Shown: positions 45,271 through 57,215, numbered from the stretch's first letter. The stretch: 64,000 nt of DNA from Harmothoe impar (GCA_947462335.1 OX381718.1:38470976-38534975), one strand, 5' to 3'. Translations and numbers: made by a program. Notes: generated by a model from the letters alone, not told the origin.

Positions 45271-45588
45271 TGTAATAGAAAGACTAAGGCCGGCTGGGGA
45301 ATGCAAGGAACACGAGAACACAGACAGTTTATGAATAAAGGCTTGTATTCAGGAAAGTGCTTGACTAGAGGTTATTATTTATACATAAGGCACATCAACA
45401 GTTCTTATGACCAACTGCGGAGTTCGGAGCTCAGGGAGTACGTCCGTCGCCAAGCTTGAGCCAAAGTAGACTGAGGCGCGACTCCGCAGCGCGCCCTAAT
45501 ATAGGGCTCGCTACGGAGGCGCCCTCTGGTGGGCGGCGGACGAACTACTCCTGCGCTCCAGACTCCGCAGCGGCTCCTTCCCGCTACA
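45271..45588 (-). repeat. 5' LTR of the gypsy element
   Basis: It matches 35331-35648 with no difference that I could find. By position it holds the promoter (minus-strand TATAAATA near 45386-45393). Confidence 0.93.
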
Positions 45589-45801
45589 ATACTCTTGTAC
45601 GCATTTTCACTTTTTTTTGTGAAAGAGATCAGGGCAATCCAAGCTTTTCTTTTGTCCATAAAAATGACTTGAATCTATTTTTGTGGAGGTAAGCAAAAAA
45701 CTGTTCTAGGATGCAATATTTCACTCATAGTAGATTGACATTCCTCGTGGCTCAAACAGGATATAGCTACTGCAGTTGTATTAGATGTATGATTAAATAT
45801 T

Positions 45802-46434
45802 TATTGGCGGATCCCAATATCCCTCCCTGCTGCTGACATCAAACATCTGTCCCCTCCCTTATTTACCCTTCCCCGTGTCCCCGTGAAAAACTTGAAAGCA
45901 CTCTGTCTGGTGGCTGTAAATATATATCAGTGGAGCTCTCAAGTCCACCAGAATGCACCATTTGCCTTCTAGGTTTCAAAATGCTCCTTGGGGGTGACCC
46001 ACAGACCCCTCCTACTAACATTTTTATGCCCCCTTGTGAAATATGGTCTCCACATTAATAGGCCTCCTCGAATCTGTAGCCCCAAATCACAGCCCCCTGC
46101 TTGAAATCCTTGATCTGACCATTTACAATCCTTTCTTCGATGATAGTAGGAGAATGCAATATCTAATCTCAATATTTCCTGCATGGATACAGACCAGAGT
46201 CTTAAAATATTGTGTCTTAAAATTTCATGTGAATGCAAAATTGCAAGTCTAACCCATCAAAATTCTCTTGGGGGGGGGGGGCAATGCCCTCAAACCCCCT
46301 TAGGATAACTGCCGCACTCCACTTGCGGTCCTTGTCGCCTCGCTTGCAGTAGGCCCTAATCGGGACAACAGTCATTCAGTCTAGGTTGACCCGGTTTGGG
46401 CCCCCCTTCTCGACAATCCTGGATCTGCCAATGT
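45802..46434. mobile_element. Putative hAT-like non-autonomous element
   Basis: The ends ATTGGCGGATCCCAATATCC and CAATCCTGGATCTGCCAAT are imperfect inverted repeats. The interior has the TTTCAAAATGCTCC...GGGGG...CAATGCCCTCAAACCCCC style seen in widespread hAT-derived repeats. It lies inside the 35208-48342 element, showing repeated nesting. Confidence 0.4.
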
Positions 46435-46550
46435 GATTATGAGAACCTGTTTTTTTTGTCAAAACACCCAGAGGGGTCACAAATGGAAAGGATGTGATAA
46501 TTACATTATAGAGCTACTATACAGATGTGGTTGCCCTATGTGAGTCATTT

Positions 46551-46735
46551 AGGGAGTGATCAGGAAGCGGGGGATAACAAATTTTGATCCCTCTTTGGGG
46601 GGGGGGCAAAAGAATTTCACTTGTGCATTTCTATGCTTCAAAGTGCCTGCAGGCATGCACCAATTTTCCACCCATAGGAGTGGGGGGGGGGGGGTAAACA
46701 GTTCGGCCCCTTGACCAGAGGGGTGTAAAAATTAT
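46551..46735. mobile_element. MITE, AGGGAGTGCTCA family, truncated copy
   Basis: The left end AGGGAGTGATCA is present, with internal TCACTTGTGCATTTCTATGC and CCACCCATAGG-G-run blocks like copies 1 and 2. The right terminal repeat is missing. Confidence 0.55.
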
Positions 46736-46838
46736 TGTAAGCTCCGTGCAAAAAACTCACCTGCAGGGGAAGGGTACACCAGTGATCTTTAGTGAAAAAT
46801 GGAGAGAGGTGGGGTCAGTTCCTAAGCGATTTTTTTTT

Positions 46839-47045
46839 GCTGTCAACATTGATTTCTCAGCTGTCAAACTGTCAAGTTGGAAAAAAAGTTACTGTCAACA
46901 TTGATTTCTCAGCTGTCAAACTGTCAAGTTGGAAAAAAAGTTGCTGTCAACATTGATTTTGCACCTGTCACACCGTCAAGTTGAAAAAGAATTGCTGTCA
47001 ATATGGACTTTTCACCTGTCAAACTGTCACCTTATGCAAACCAAT
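46839..47045. repeat. ~52-bp tandem repeat, 4 copies
   Basis: The unit begins TGTCAACATTGATTTCTCAG, and starts fall at 46841, 46893, 46945 and 46996. An inverted, more diverged version occurs at about 48100-48170, so these may be subterminal repeats of one element. Confidence 0.8.
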
Positions 47046-47080
47046 TTGTGACAGGTTTCCTTTAGCATTAGTTCTCAATA

Positions 47081-47566
47081 CAGGGTGACACACACACAGG
47101 GTGACACACTCACACACAGTGTGACACACACCCATATGGTGACACTAACACAAGGTGACACACACACAGGGTGACACACACAGGGTGGCACACACACAGG
47201 GTGACACACACACAGGGTGACACACACAGGGCAACACACACACAGGGTGGCACACACACAGGGCGACACACACACACACAGGGCGACACACACACACAGG
47301 GTGACACACACACAGGGTGGCACACTCACACACAGTGTGACACACATCCATATGGTGACACACACACAAGGTGACACACACACAGGGTGACACACATACA
47401 GGGTGACACACACACACAGTGTGACACACACACAGGGTTACACACACAGGGTGACACACATGCACACAGGGTGACACATACACATAAGGTGACAAACACA
47501 CACAGGGTGACACACACACAGGGTGACACATACACACAAGGTGACACACACAGGGTGATACACGCG
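47081..47566. repeat. (CACACAGGGTGACA)n minisatellite
   Basis: About 485 bp of variable-length ACACACACAGGGTGACAC units. The ORFs found across it on both strands (for example 47145-47753 minus) are products of the repeat. Confidence 0.9.
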
Positions 47567-47571
47567 TCCTG

Positions 47572-47706
47572 GGGTGGTACACTGGGTGCTTGTGTTGGTA
47601 CAATGGGTGCTTGTGTTGGTACACTGGGTGCCTGTGTTGGTACACTGGGTGCATGTGTTGGTACACTGGGTGCTTGTGGGTGCCTATGCTGGAACACTGG
47701 GTGCTT
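47572..47706. repeat. 21-bp minisatellite, about 6 copies
   Basis: The unit is GGTACACTGGGTGCTTGTGTT with small variants. It directly abuts the previous array and the following (CCCT)n. Confidence 0.85.
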
Positions 47707-48005
47707 GCCTCCCTCCCTCCCTCCCTTCCTCCCTCCCTCTTTCCCTCCCTCACTCACTCACTCCCGCCCTCCCGGCATGGCATGGCAAAGCATGGCATGG
47801 CAGGGCAGGACTCCCTCCTTCTCTCCCTCCATCCCTCCCTCCTGCTCTCCCTCCCTCCCTCCCTCCCTCCCTCCCTCCCTCCCTCCCTCCCTCCCTCCTT
47901 TGCTCACCCACTCCCTCCCTCCCTCCCTCCCTCCCTCCCTCCCTCCCTCCCTCCCTCCCTCCTTCCCTCCTTCCCTCCCTCCCTCACTCACTCACTCCCG
48001 CCCTC
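47707..48005. repeat. (CCCT)n tract with a short interruption
   Basis: About 300 bp of CCCT with interruptions, including a GGCATGGCATGGCAAAGCAT stretch near 47773-47810. Strong purine/pyrimidine strand asymmetry gives long but spurious ORFs. Confidence 0.9.
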
Positions 48006-48538
48006 CCTGACTATACCTTCTTCCATATACCTCCCAGCCCTAAAGGATACCTGTTAGAAGCTTTAATAAAAATAGATAACAGACAGACAGCGTTTTTTCC
48101 TCCATTGACAGCAACTCAAATACAGAAGTTGACAGACTGACAGCACAATTTTCACTGTTGACAGCAATAGAAACATGCATATAGCATGGGCCTATGTACT
48201 AAAGTACTAAGATACATAGTGCATATATATGGCCCTCGTCGGCTTCCATAGGGGGTCACCCTAATGCATACATAATGCAACATAGGGGGTGGGGGGGTCT
48301 ATTTTCTGGGGAAAAATGCGTACATACTTTATGGAAGGCCCCTTAGTTATACGTGTTGTACGACATGACAACAACAAAGATGGCGGCTTCTGGGGTCTGA
48401 CCAGCACCCTACATGCAGGAGCTCATGGCCGCGGGCACACACTCATAAAACTGTGACATAAAACCTGCACAACCCTCCTGTAACCCTACCTGCTACTCAG
48501 CCTACTGGGGTGGGGGTGGGGGGCGGTGGGGATGCATT

Positions 48539-49499
<961 letters not shown>

Positions 49500-49920
49500 G
49501 CCGCATGATGCTTTAATGCATGCAGCACTGGCTAGTAACTTACCAGTACCACACCCAAGCATCATGCCGTATACCATACTCTCCCGAAGGATCAGCATGA
49601 TGCATGAATGCACCCCTGACAGCTAGAATCCAATTGCCCGGACCGCATGCAGGCTTCAATACTACCAAGGGTACACGCATTAAAGCACTTTGCAGGGAGG
49701 CTGGTTGGCCTGGGGAGGGGTGCCTAACGAGGGCCGCATCCTCCAGTACCTCCCTGCGGCCTTCTCCAGTACCTGCATGCAGCACACCTACAGCATGCAC
49801 CATGAAGGCTTGCATATTGCGGTAATATGCTATATGCATATTGTTTTCATGATGCATTCTTGCAACCCTGGTGATTATACTTGTTAGGGCTGCATTCGTC
49901 TATCATGACGACTTTTCAGC
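49500..49920. mobile_element. MITE(s) of the TTAACCCTTTAAGGACGG family, rearranged
   Basis: GCCGCATGATGCTTTAATGC with CAGCATGATGCATGAATGC near the left, and TTCATGATGCATTCTTGCAA with GCTGCATTCGTCTATCATG near the right. Two partial copies or one copy with an insertion fit equally well. Confidence 0.5.
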
Positions 49921-50190
49921 CATTTAGGATTTTCATGAGGCATATGGTAAGCAGTTTTAAAATGGGATTTTCTGGCCAATTTTCGATCTTGATATTTTAA
50001 GTTCGACCTTTTTTAGAGTTGGTAAAAAGTGTGGGGATGACATTCCCCTCCCCTGGAATGAAGCCCTCTGCCATGGTTATAATAGTAGCATGCAAACACA
50101 CACCCATCTGGGGGGGGGGTGGGGTGCAGCTAGCTGCCTCATGGTGACTTGTATCCTAGCAACGCATCGACCCTATACTGATGAACGAGG

Positions 50191-50410
50191 TCAAGCAGCA
50201 GGGGGCATTTTGCAGCTGAGACCGCTGAGGAAGCCCTCTCTGGGGTCAGGCAGCAGGGGGCATTCTGCAGCAGAGACTGCTGAGGAGGCCCTCTCTGTGT
50301 TCAGGCAGCAGGGGCATTCTGCAGCAGAGGGGACTGAGGAAGCCATCTCTGTGGTAAAGCAGCAAGAGCATTCTGCAGCAAGGACGGCTGAGGAAGTCCT
50401 CTCTGTGGTC
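50191..50410 (+). repeat. 54-55-bp tandem repeat that can read as an 18-aa peptide repeat
   Basis: Four copies start at 50191, 50246, 50301 and 50355. In the plus frame ending at 50422, the last copies read as 18-residue units of the type RQQGHSAAEGTEEAISVV. The first copies are 55 bp and out of frame with the later ones. It could be a decaying repeat-protein exon or a plain minisatellite; no splice-supported gene is seen. Confidence 0.6.
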
Positions 50411-50864
50411 ATATTATATTGAAAGGTGTATATCCTAGCTCTCTTTAATATACAACCGTACACTGAGAGAGAGATGTTTACCGCTGGAAAGTGCCATTTG
50501 GGGGGAAAGACCGGGTTCAGGCTGACGCTCACCCTTTTCGCAGTGTGACCATGTAGTCAGGGTGAGAGGTGTTCAGGTATGAGGTAGGGCGCAGCAGAGT
50601 AATGCCCGACTAGCCAATGCTTCTGAAAGGGAACGGACATTAGCTTGGCCGGCTGATCAGGCATGGATACACGTTGTTAGGCTTTTAGGGAGTGGACATT
50701 GGCAATGCATTGTGGAGTGGGCAACAGGTTAATGGCTAGTTTCTGGTGTGTAAGGGAACATTTAATGGGAGTGCTTGCAAAGAGGGAGGGTTCTGCATAA
50801 GGTATGGTATCAATTGATGGTAACACACTCATATTACTAGAACTATATAACAGCCTCCAAAGTA

Positions 50865-52075
50865 GGGGAGACCGGGGCACGTTGACCACCCGGGCACGTT
50901 GAGCCGCCCGCTCTCTTTGCTATTCCTTTGGGAATTTTCTGGCAGTATGCCTACCACAGTACCCCTTATATAGAAAGTTCAGATCAGCAACATCATGATG
51001 ATTTTAGGATGCTGATGTGAAAGTTGGACAACATCAAAGGTTTATGGCCTTGAAAGTAGATATTTGCAATTGTTAAACTTTTGTTCTTGTGTGGTTAAAA
51101 AACATTACTAGCCTAAGATCTCTATGGAGGTCGAAGTATACATATGAACCCTTGAATAGAATCCAACTTTACTGCTAGGTGTGTTATGTAATTTGAATAA
51201 CATCAATCTTATCTGTTATGACCAGCATGGGGCACATTGAGCCACAAAAAACAGGGCAACTTGAGCCATGCTAAAGGTGCTCCAAGCTCTGGGGCACCTT
51301 CAGCCGGCTCAAGGTGCCCCGATTTTCGAGGCTCTTTGGCAATGGTGTTAAGACAATTAAATGACTGAATAATGATGCAAAGTTAGTAGCGTATCAAGGA
51401 AAGATAATATGGATAATGACATAAACAAATTCAATACAATTTGGTTATAAGATTATAAAAGAAATACATAGTTTGCGGTTTGTGAAAAAAAAATCTTGTG
51501 TAACATATTTACAACGTCTTTATTCGCAGATTTATCACTTTTCAGAGGCGGAACAGGGCATTACATTATAGAAGAATGTAATCAAACATTTATTTAGACT
51601 TAACAAATAACAGAAATACTCTTAAACTGGTTTAATTTGATCCTAAGAAAAATCTGTAAAATTACAAACTCAGTCACTTCTATAGAAACTATAATTGAGT
51701 GACTTTCGTGCATTAAATATGTAATTTTACATCCAATCCTATGCCAAAAGTAACAATAGCAACTAATTCCAACAGAAATATCAATTATTGATCTATATCA
51801 GTGATTATTTGGATCGCTCAACACATGTGGTTCAAGGTGCCCCAGTGGGTGGATCAACCTACCCCGGGCATGGGGCACATTGAACCACCCTAAGATTTTA
51901 TTTTAAAAAATTCAAGGTAAATACAAGAAAATACCACATTTGCCTTGCAATAGGTTCTCTTATATCGCAATGATACAAGGTAACTGCTTGATACAAAATC
52001 AAAGTTCAGATCCCTTTAGCAAGGTCAGGAATAAAATAAAGGTGTCAAAGCGGTTCAACGTGCCCCGGTCTCCCC
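50865..52075. mobile_element. 1.2-kb element, GGGGAGACCGGGGCAC family, copy B
   Basis: Perfect terminal inverted repeats begin GGGGAGACCGGGGCACGTTG, with a TA on each side (50863-50864 and 52076-52077) as target duplication. GGGCACGTTGA-type words are repeated inward. The interior matches copy A (11124-12250) in the opposite orientation. No transposase frame is present, so it was probably mobilised in trans by a TA-targeting enzyme. Confidence 0.85.
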
Positions 52076-52210
52076 TATGCTTGTTTGTAAATCCATTGGC
52101 GCTAAATGTCACCTTCTGTGAGATCTATCATGAATATTATTGATGTTACCATTACAAAATTGTCATTTCAAAAGTATACAGAGATGACGGTAAATGTTGT
52201 TATCAAATGT

Positions 52211-52429
52211 AACCCCTTAAGGACAGCATAGTGCTTTGATGTGCCGTGCCCTGTGTGGTTATGATGCATATTATTGCAGCTCTGGCGAGTAACTGCAGTC
52301 TGCCTGCGCTGTATTCATACAAGCATGCTAATATCCTACTACTGAGTTGAAACACTCCCAAAGGACCGGCACTGTAAATGTACATGACACATGGTACTTT
52401 AAGGCAATATGCCATTCTTAAAGGGTTAA
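52211..52429. mobile_element. MITE of the TTAACCCTTTAAGGACGG family, complete copy
   Basis: Left end AACCCCTTAAGGACAGCATAG, right end ATGCCATTCTTAAAGGGTTAA, about 219 bp. A good reference for family boundaries. Confidence 0.75.
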
Positions 52430-53397
52430 CCACATTTCATCTGAGAAGCCTTGTTGTTGGTAGAATCCAGGGACGAGGATATGATGATAGACTTTGACTA
52501 GACCCTACACAGTGCACAGTATAGCACATAACACAGCCGTGTTTATGTCTTATTTAACCCGCTAGGTGGTGTTAGTGGTACCGACACCAGCGCCCTCTGC
52601 CTCACTCATGCCCCCTGGCGGCAAGAGTGTTATCTCCCAACATGGCGTACAGAGAGACCTTATCTCCATACATGTCTTTGCTCTCCTTATTCTCCCAGAA
52701 CGTCTCTGCTCCAATCTTGAGGTGAAAGGAGAGAAAATGGGCATATCAGAAACTACTTTAGTCAAAAACAAACAAGCTGGTTTCTCATCAGGCGCTTATA
52801 TTAAAAAAATGTGAGGATGGCGCTCCTCCTTTTAGTCAATTGACCTGCGGACACTGACAAATTCAGGTTATATCTAACTCGCTACATGTCTGAGACCATA
52901 GGCTTTAGCTTGACACCAGATATCGTGTATGTCCATATTTTCACTTTCTTTTAATTATATCCAATAAATTAAGACTTGTTAAAAACAAAAAAGAATATTC
53001 TTAAACCATAAGTTGTATGGCGCATGCGCTGTTGTAATAAACATGCATGCAGTGATGAAAGAAACGCTCAATGCTAGCTCACATGAAATGCCCAGTATTC
53101 AGTTAGAGCGCGGCACATCAATGAGATGGGGCAGAGATCCAAGTCATGGAGAAATACTGCTGGGAATGTGTGCCCCCTTATCTGGGCTGCTTCCTGGCCG
53201 CCATGTGCTGTCACCCCGTACCTACAGGGGGCAGGTAGCCCGGGGTGGCAGGCTTATCTAGCCCCTATCTATCACCCATCTAACCCCCTGCTACCTCCTC
53301 AATTCCTGTAACTCCCACTAGACAGCGATCACAGGCGATCCAGGCATAATATATGTCTGTACTATACGTTTAGCATTGGAGGAATGGATAGGGAAAT
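52430..53397. other. No recognisable gene
   Basis: Anonymous. An 82-codon plus frame (52566-52814) has no motif and the opposite strand is equally open. Confidence 0.4.
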
Positions 53398-53399
53398 AA

Positions 53400-53571
53400 T
53401 CAGGAGTGGAACCAGGCATTTAAAAGAGGGTTGTATCCACTAAACATGCCGTGAAGCTTCACGCTGCGCGTCACAGGGGACGAAAACATCAATGATATTA
53501 GAGAAATCTCATGTAAAATTAATGGTCAGAAGGAAGGGTTTTCTGCGCCCATCCTTGGATCTGATCCTTTA
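53400..53571. mobile_element. Possible decayed hAT-like MITE
   Basis: CAGGAGTGGAACCAGGCATT at the left and CATCCTTGGATCTGATCCTT at the right are weak inverted repeats resembling the 6930-7025 element. Confidence 0.3.
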
Positions 53572-54837
53572 ATTTGGTGATAGAACTTCAGAGTCAGGGA
53601 ACCGCTACATATAGCTATACATTGAATCTATCGTTTTTTTTGAGTGACAAGGCCCGGACAAGGGGGTGGGGGCACCTAGTTGACCAGCAGACGCTCATCC
53701 ATTAAAACAAGATTACTACTAGTATACTAGGGCAGGGCGAATGAACGAATTTCAGCTGGTGAGTCTTGATGAATTTGGCCTTAAAGAGGATCAAAGTCTG
53801 TCAATTATCAAACGAGCTGAGGTGGGGGAGGGGGCATAACTTCCCTGCAAACAAAATCTTGAGTGGACCGCGTGCCATCCCCATGTCATAACTCGACAGT
53901 TTCTGGAACGTCTTCCTGGCATTTTCTTTTGTTATATTCCCCGTCATTTCCTGTAGTGGAACTTCTGGTTATTTATACAAGTAAAACTTGGGAAATACAC
54001 ATCACCATTGAACATTCTATTCTCTAGAATCTCCCATGTCGATCTTGTGTACACAGCTTAATTGTCATTTTTTTCTGGAAATACACAGATTTCTAACTTG
54101 TGTCATTCTTGAGCTCTGTTTGGAAACCTAACCAAACCAAGAATAGAACTTCGCAGCTACCGGCAGGGCTATAAAATGGTTTATAGAAAGACCCGTTGCT
54201 TAATATACACTTTGAGTTTATATTTCCATAATGTTATCTATGTTTATTTACCCTCCAACGCATGGCACATATCTCCCTGACCCCACCCCCACGGATAGAG
54301 CCACCTTAGACACCCTGCATACCACCCTGCATACCCTATAAACATAACAGCCAAATAACTTTAAAACAACCACAACACCACGTCAGACTTCAACGTGTTA
54401 TTTACATTGAAAAAACACCTGAATACTGGAACGTAGCCAAAGTCAAAGTGAGTCCTAGATAAATATTTATTGCAATGCGAAGAAGCTCACATCAATGTCA
54501 ACCTAAACTTTGAACATTCAACGTAGGATCTCAACATAATTTTAAACAATGTTAGAAATTAACGTTTTTCTAGCTCTAACGTTATTTTAACATCATTGTG
54601 TGTACAGGGCATAACCTTCGGCTCACCCCACCTTGTCATCCCGTGCCTCCTAGGCCTTTACCCTGGGGCCTGTGTTCTCCTGTCCTTGTGTCTGTTTTAT
54701 AATAACATACTGGATGTTATCTCTATCAGCTGCAGCACCGACGTATCTACAGATAAGGTGGTATGCTGGCGCCACCTTTCTGTGCAGCAAGGCACAACAG
54801 ATAATACACTGTAGTGTAAGTGTCTTACAGGCAGTGT
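53572..54837. other. No recognisable gene
   Basis: Anonymous, AT-leaning. Nothing supports coding. Confidence 0.45.
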
Positions 54838-55076
54838 TAACCCTTTATAGACGGCATGCTCCGTCAATGTAACATTTCTTGTCCCGATACACTAATATGG
54901 TGCTGGAGAGTAGCTCAATGGCATAATATTGGTGCATCATGTATCTCAGTGGCCGACCAAACCCAGTAGGGTCAGTATGATGAATAAATGTAGCATCAGC
55001 AGAAGGCTCAATAGGGCTAGACTTGGTAACATGAAAACTAAGGGCCTAGTGAATGAAGCAATAGTCCGTCCTTAAA
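54838..55076. mobile_element. MITE of the TTAACCCTTTAAGGACGG family
   Basis: The left end TTAACCCTTTATAGACGGCA is clear and the right end TAGTCCGTCCTTAA is near-complete. Confidence 0.65.
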
Positions 55077-55804
55077 CATGGGTATGGCTACATGTTATGA
55101 ACAAGCACAAAAGGCTGAGGCCTAGGTCTATCTTCTTCTGTGTTTTTCTTTTCATGAAAATCAAGTTACTTAACCGCAGCTGAGAATTTATAAGCTTTAA
55201 TTGACCCTTTAATAATCCCTGAACTACATAAAACATTCCGAAAGAAATCGACGGTGAACTGAGCTTTGTTGATTCCGATTGATATGGTTTCCACCAATTT
55301 GATGCCTGGGAAGTATGTTGTCTCTAACATCTACAGTACATGTACTAAGTTTGTATACAATCATAACTTAACAAACACTGTACACGATGAACTTACATAC
55401 ACTTACAAACAGAACACCGGGAGTACATGTATTTACAACGGCCACAAGTGACTCGGCACAAATAATGACTAGCTAATTTTAGTATTTCCTCCTGTAGAAA
55501 TGTCGGTTAACGTTCCCGTCTTGTGCGTAGAACAGTTCCTGCCCCCGTTACTCACCAATAACCAGTTGCACTATAAGGGTGTAGAGGGCTCAATGTAGGC
55601 CCATAATCACAGATGCAATAGTGGTAAACTGTCTTCGGGAGTCAGCAGATTTCTTTTTCTGGGATGCGCGAAAAAGATAACAAATTTACACAGGTCAGCA
55701 AAGGAAAACCAGTGAGTAATGTTATCTTAAATAATGGGATGGTATTGAACTATTCTATAGGCATCTTCTGCAGTATGATATCGTTATAGCCCTATAATAT
55801 CCTA

Positions 55805-56035
55805 CGAGGGGGACAGGATTACAGCCTGCACAATAGGACCCCATACATTCTTGCGCCCACTATGTTTCTACAGCCACTGCTATAGAGGGACAAGATGGCG
55901 GCCTACACAGGTGGACCACCTACATCCCTATGCCCTATATATCAGTACAGCAACTGCTAGAGGGGGACAAGATGGCAGCCGAAACTGTAGGACCCCATAC
56001 ATCCCTATACCCACCATGTCTGTACAGCCACTGCC
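55805..56035. repeat. ~78-bp tandem repeat carrying YY1-type motifs
   Basis: Three diverged units containing CCCCATACAT, CAGCCACTGC and GGACAAGATGGCGGCC (starts near 55811, 55889, 55966). CAAGATGGCGGC at 55891 is a strong YY1 consensus match; the other two units have one or more changes. Confidence 0.65.
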
Positions 56036-56040
56036 TCATC

Positions 56041-56993
56041 ATATGTTGGGTGTGTACCAGTTCCAGTGCAGCTAACTCAGGTAGAAGGACTTTCTATAGG
56101 CCACTTTGTACATGCTTATTCACTGCCTACAGGGCAGGGCAAGTACTCAGGGGTTAGTGTAGGCCCATTCACTAGGCTCGCTCTAAAACCTTTAAACTAT
56201 TTATTACTAGACAAGATAGATTGAATTCAGCTGTAATGGTTAGTGTTTTTGTGGGTCTGATATTGACATGGAGCGGCACAGTGCATGAATTCAGTCTTTG
56301 ATGAATTTCACCGAAATGATGTTTATCAAATTTGACATTGTCAGGCTAACATCCTTTCAATGGCAACTAGCGACATCACCCAATCCCTCCTGACTCATAA
56401 GAAATCTTTTTAATGACCATGCAGCAAATTCAATGGCTTCTCGATTGCTTTCCCAGTCAAAGTTGGCTTCGCAGTATATATGCTAGCTATCCCATCCAAT
56501 ATTTAACGGGCATCACTGTACCCCATAAATCTAGGCTAAGTAATGTCACATCCAATCCAACTGTCGAATGAATGCATTCATAAATGTGGTTCACTGCTCA
56601 AAAGGCAAGATGAAAATCCTTTTATATAAGCAGAAATCTCATTCAGCATGGGCAATGATTATTGGCTACACTATTTCAATACCTCTTTTTACTTTTGAAT
56701 GCACATCAAACACCATGAAGAGGCAGGGATTCTCTCAATCACAGATCTGCATCTTTTTAGGTTCTCTGCTTGGTTTGAGTGAAATTATTTCCCACGAGGT
56801 GGAAAGGAAATGCTTAAATTGATTTATTCCACTGGCTGGATTCTGAGTTTTTCGTCTGCAAATGTGTTTTTGTTGACTTTATGAGTCGTTTATCTTTCAT
56901 TCTTCTGCCAGATTGTAAATAGACAGTTTCTTTTTGGCCAATCCACAGGCGAAATGAAAGAAAATGTATTAGTTGTGGGAATATAGGCGTGTC
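56041..56993. other. No recognisable gene
   Basis: Anonymous. The 84-codon frame at 56568-56822 is moderately hydrophobic but shows no family motif. Confidence 0.4.
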
Positions 56994-57215
56994 GATGATA
57001 AACAATAAGCTCGTTAAATAGAGGATAAACGAGATTCTTGTTGACTAAATGAACAACAAGAAGGTAGTTGAATACATGATAAACAATGAGCTTATTGCTA
57101 AATGGATGGTAAACAATAATCTTGTTGCATAGAGACTTGTAAACAATAATCTTATTGAATGTATGATAAACAATGTTTGTTAAATAGATGATAAACAGGA
57201 AGGTTGTTGAATAGG
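56994..57215. repeat. Tandem repeat with regularly spaced forkhead-type sites
   Basis: RTAAACA words lie at 56998, 57079, 57109, 57139, 57166 and 57191, with an ATAAACG variant at 57024. Spacing is about 25-30 bp in the right half. The surrounding unit is of the type GATAAACAATAATCTTATTG. Confidence 0.65.

Larger units (their letters stand above)
35331..45588 (-). mobile_element. Ty3/gypsy LTR retrotransposon, apparently intact
   Basis: Order on the minus strand: 5' LTR (45271-45588), primer-binding region (45257-45269), gag, pol, polypurine tract, 3' LTR (35331-35648). Both LTRs are 318 bp and I found no difference between them. A 4-bp ATAC repeat lies on each side (35327-35330 and 45589-45592). 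Both large ORFs are uninterrupted. The GC content is clearly higher than in the flanks. Together these features indicate a very recent insertion of a potentially competent element. No env-like membrane protein is present. It landed inside the left end of an older TIR element. Confidence 0.93.
35208..48342. mobile_element. Older DNA element with 26-bp TIRs, interrupted by the gypsy element
   Basis: Both ends read GGGGCCTTCCATAAAGTATG then TACGCA, in inverted orientation (35208-35233 and 48317-48342), each flanked by TTA. Without the 10.26-kb gypsy insertion (and its 4-bp duplication) the element would be about 2.87 kb. G/C-run subterminal DNA is present on both sides. No transposase is visible. 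The TTA duplication is the kind made by PIF/Harbinger-type transposases. The alternative is two separate elements of one family in opposite orientation. Confidence 0.55.

Noticed and set aside
35331..45588. Retroviral env gene in the gypsy element
   Set aside because: No signal peptide, transmembrane stretch or separate env frame is seen on the coding strand; the region after integrase is the zinc-finger tail in frame with pol.
47075..48140. Several 100-200-codon Cys/Val, Leu/Pro/Ser and Gly/Glu frames
   Set aside because: They are readings of the CACACAGGGTGACA, 21-bp and CCCT arrays in all frames on both strands.
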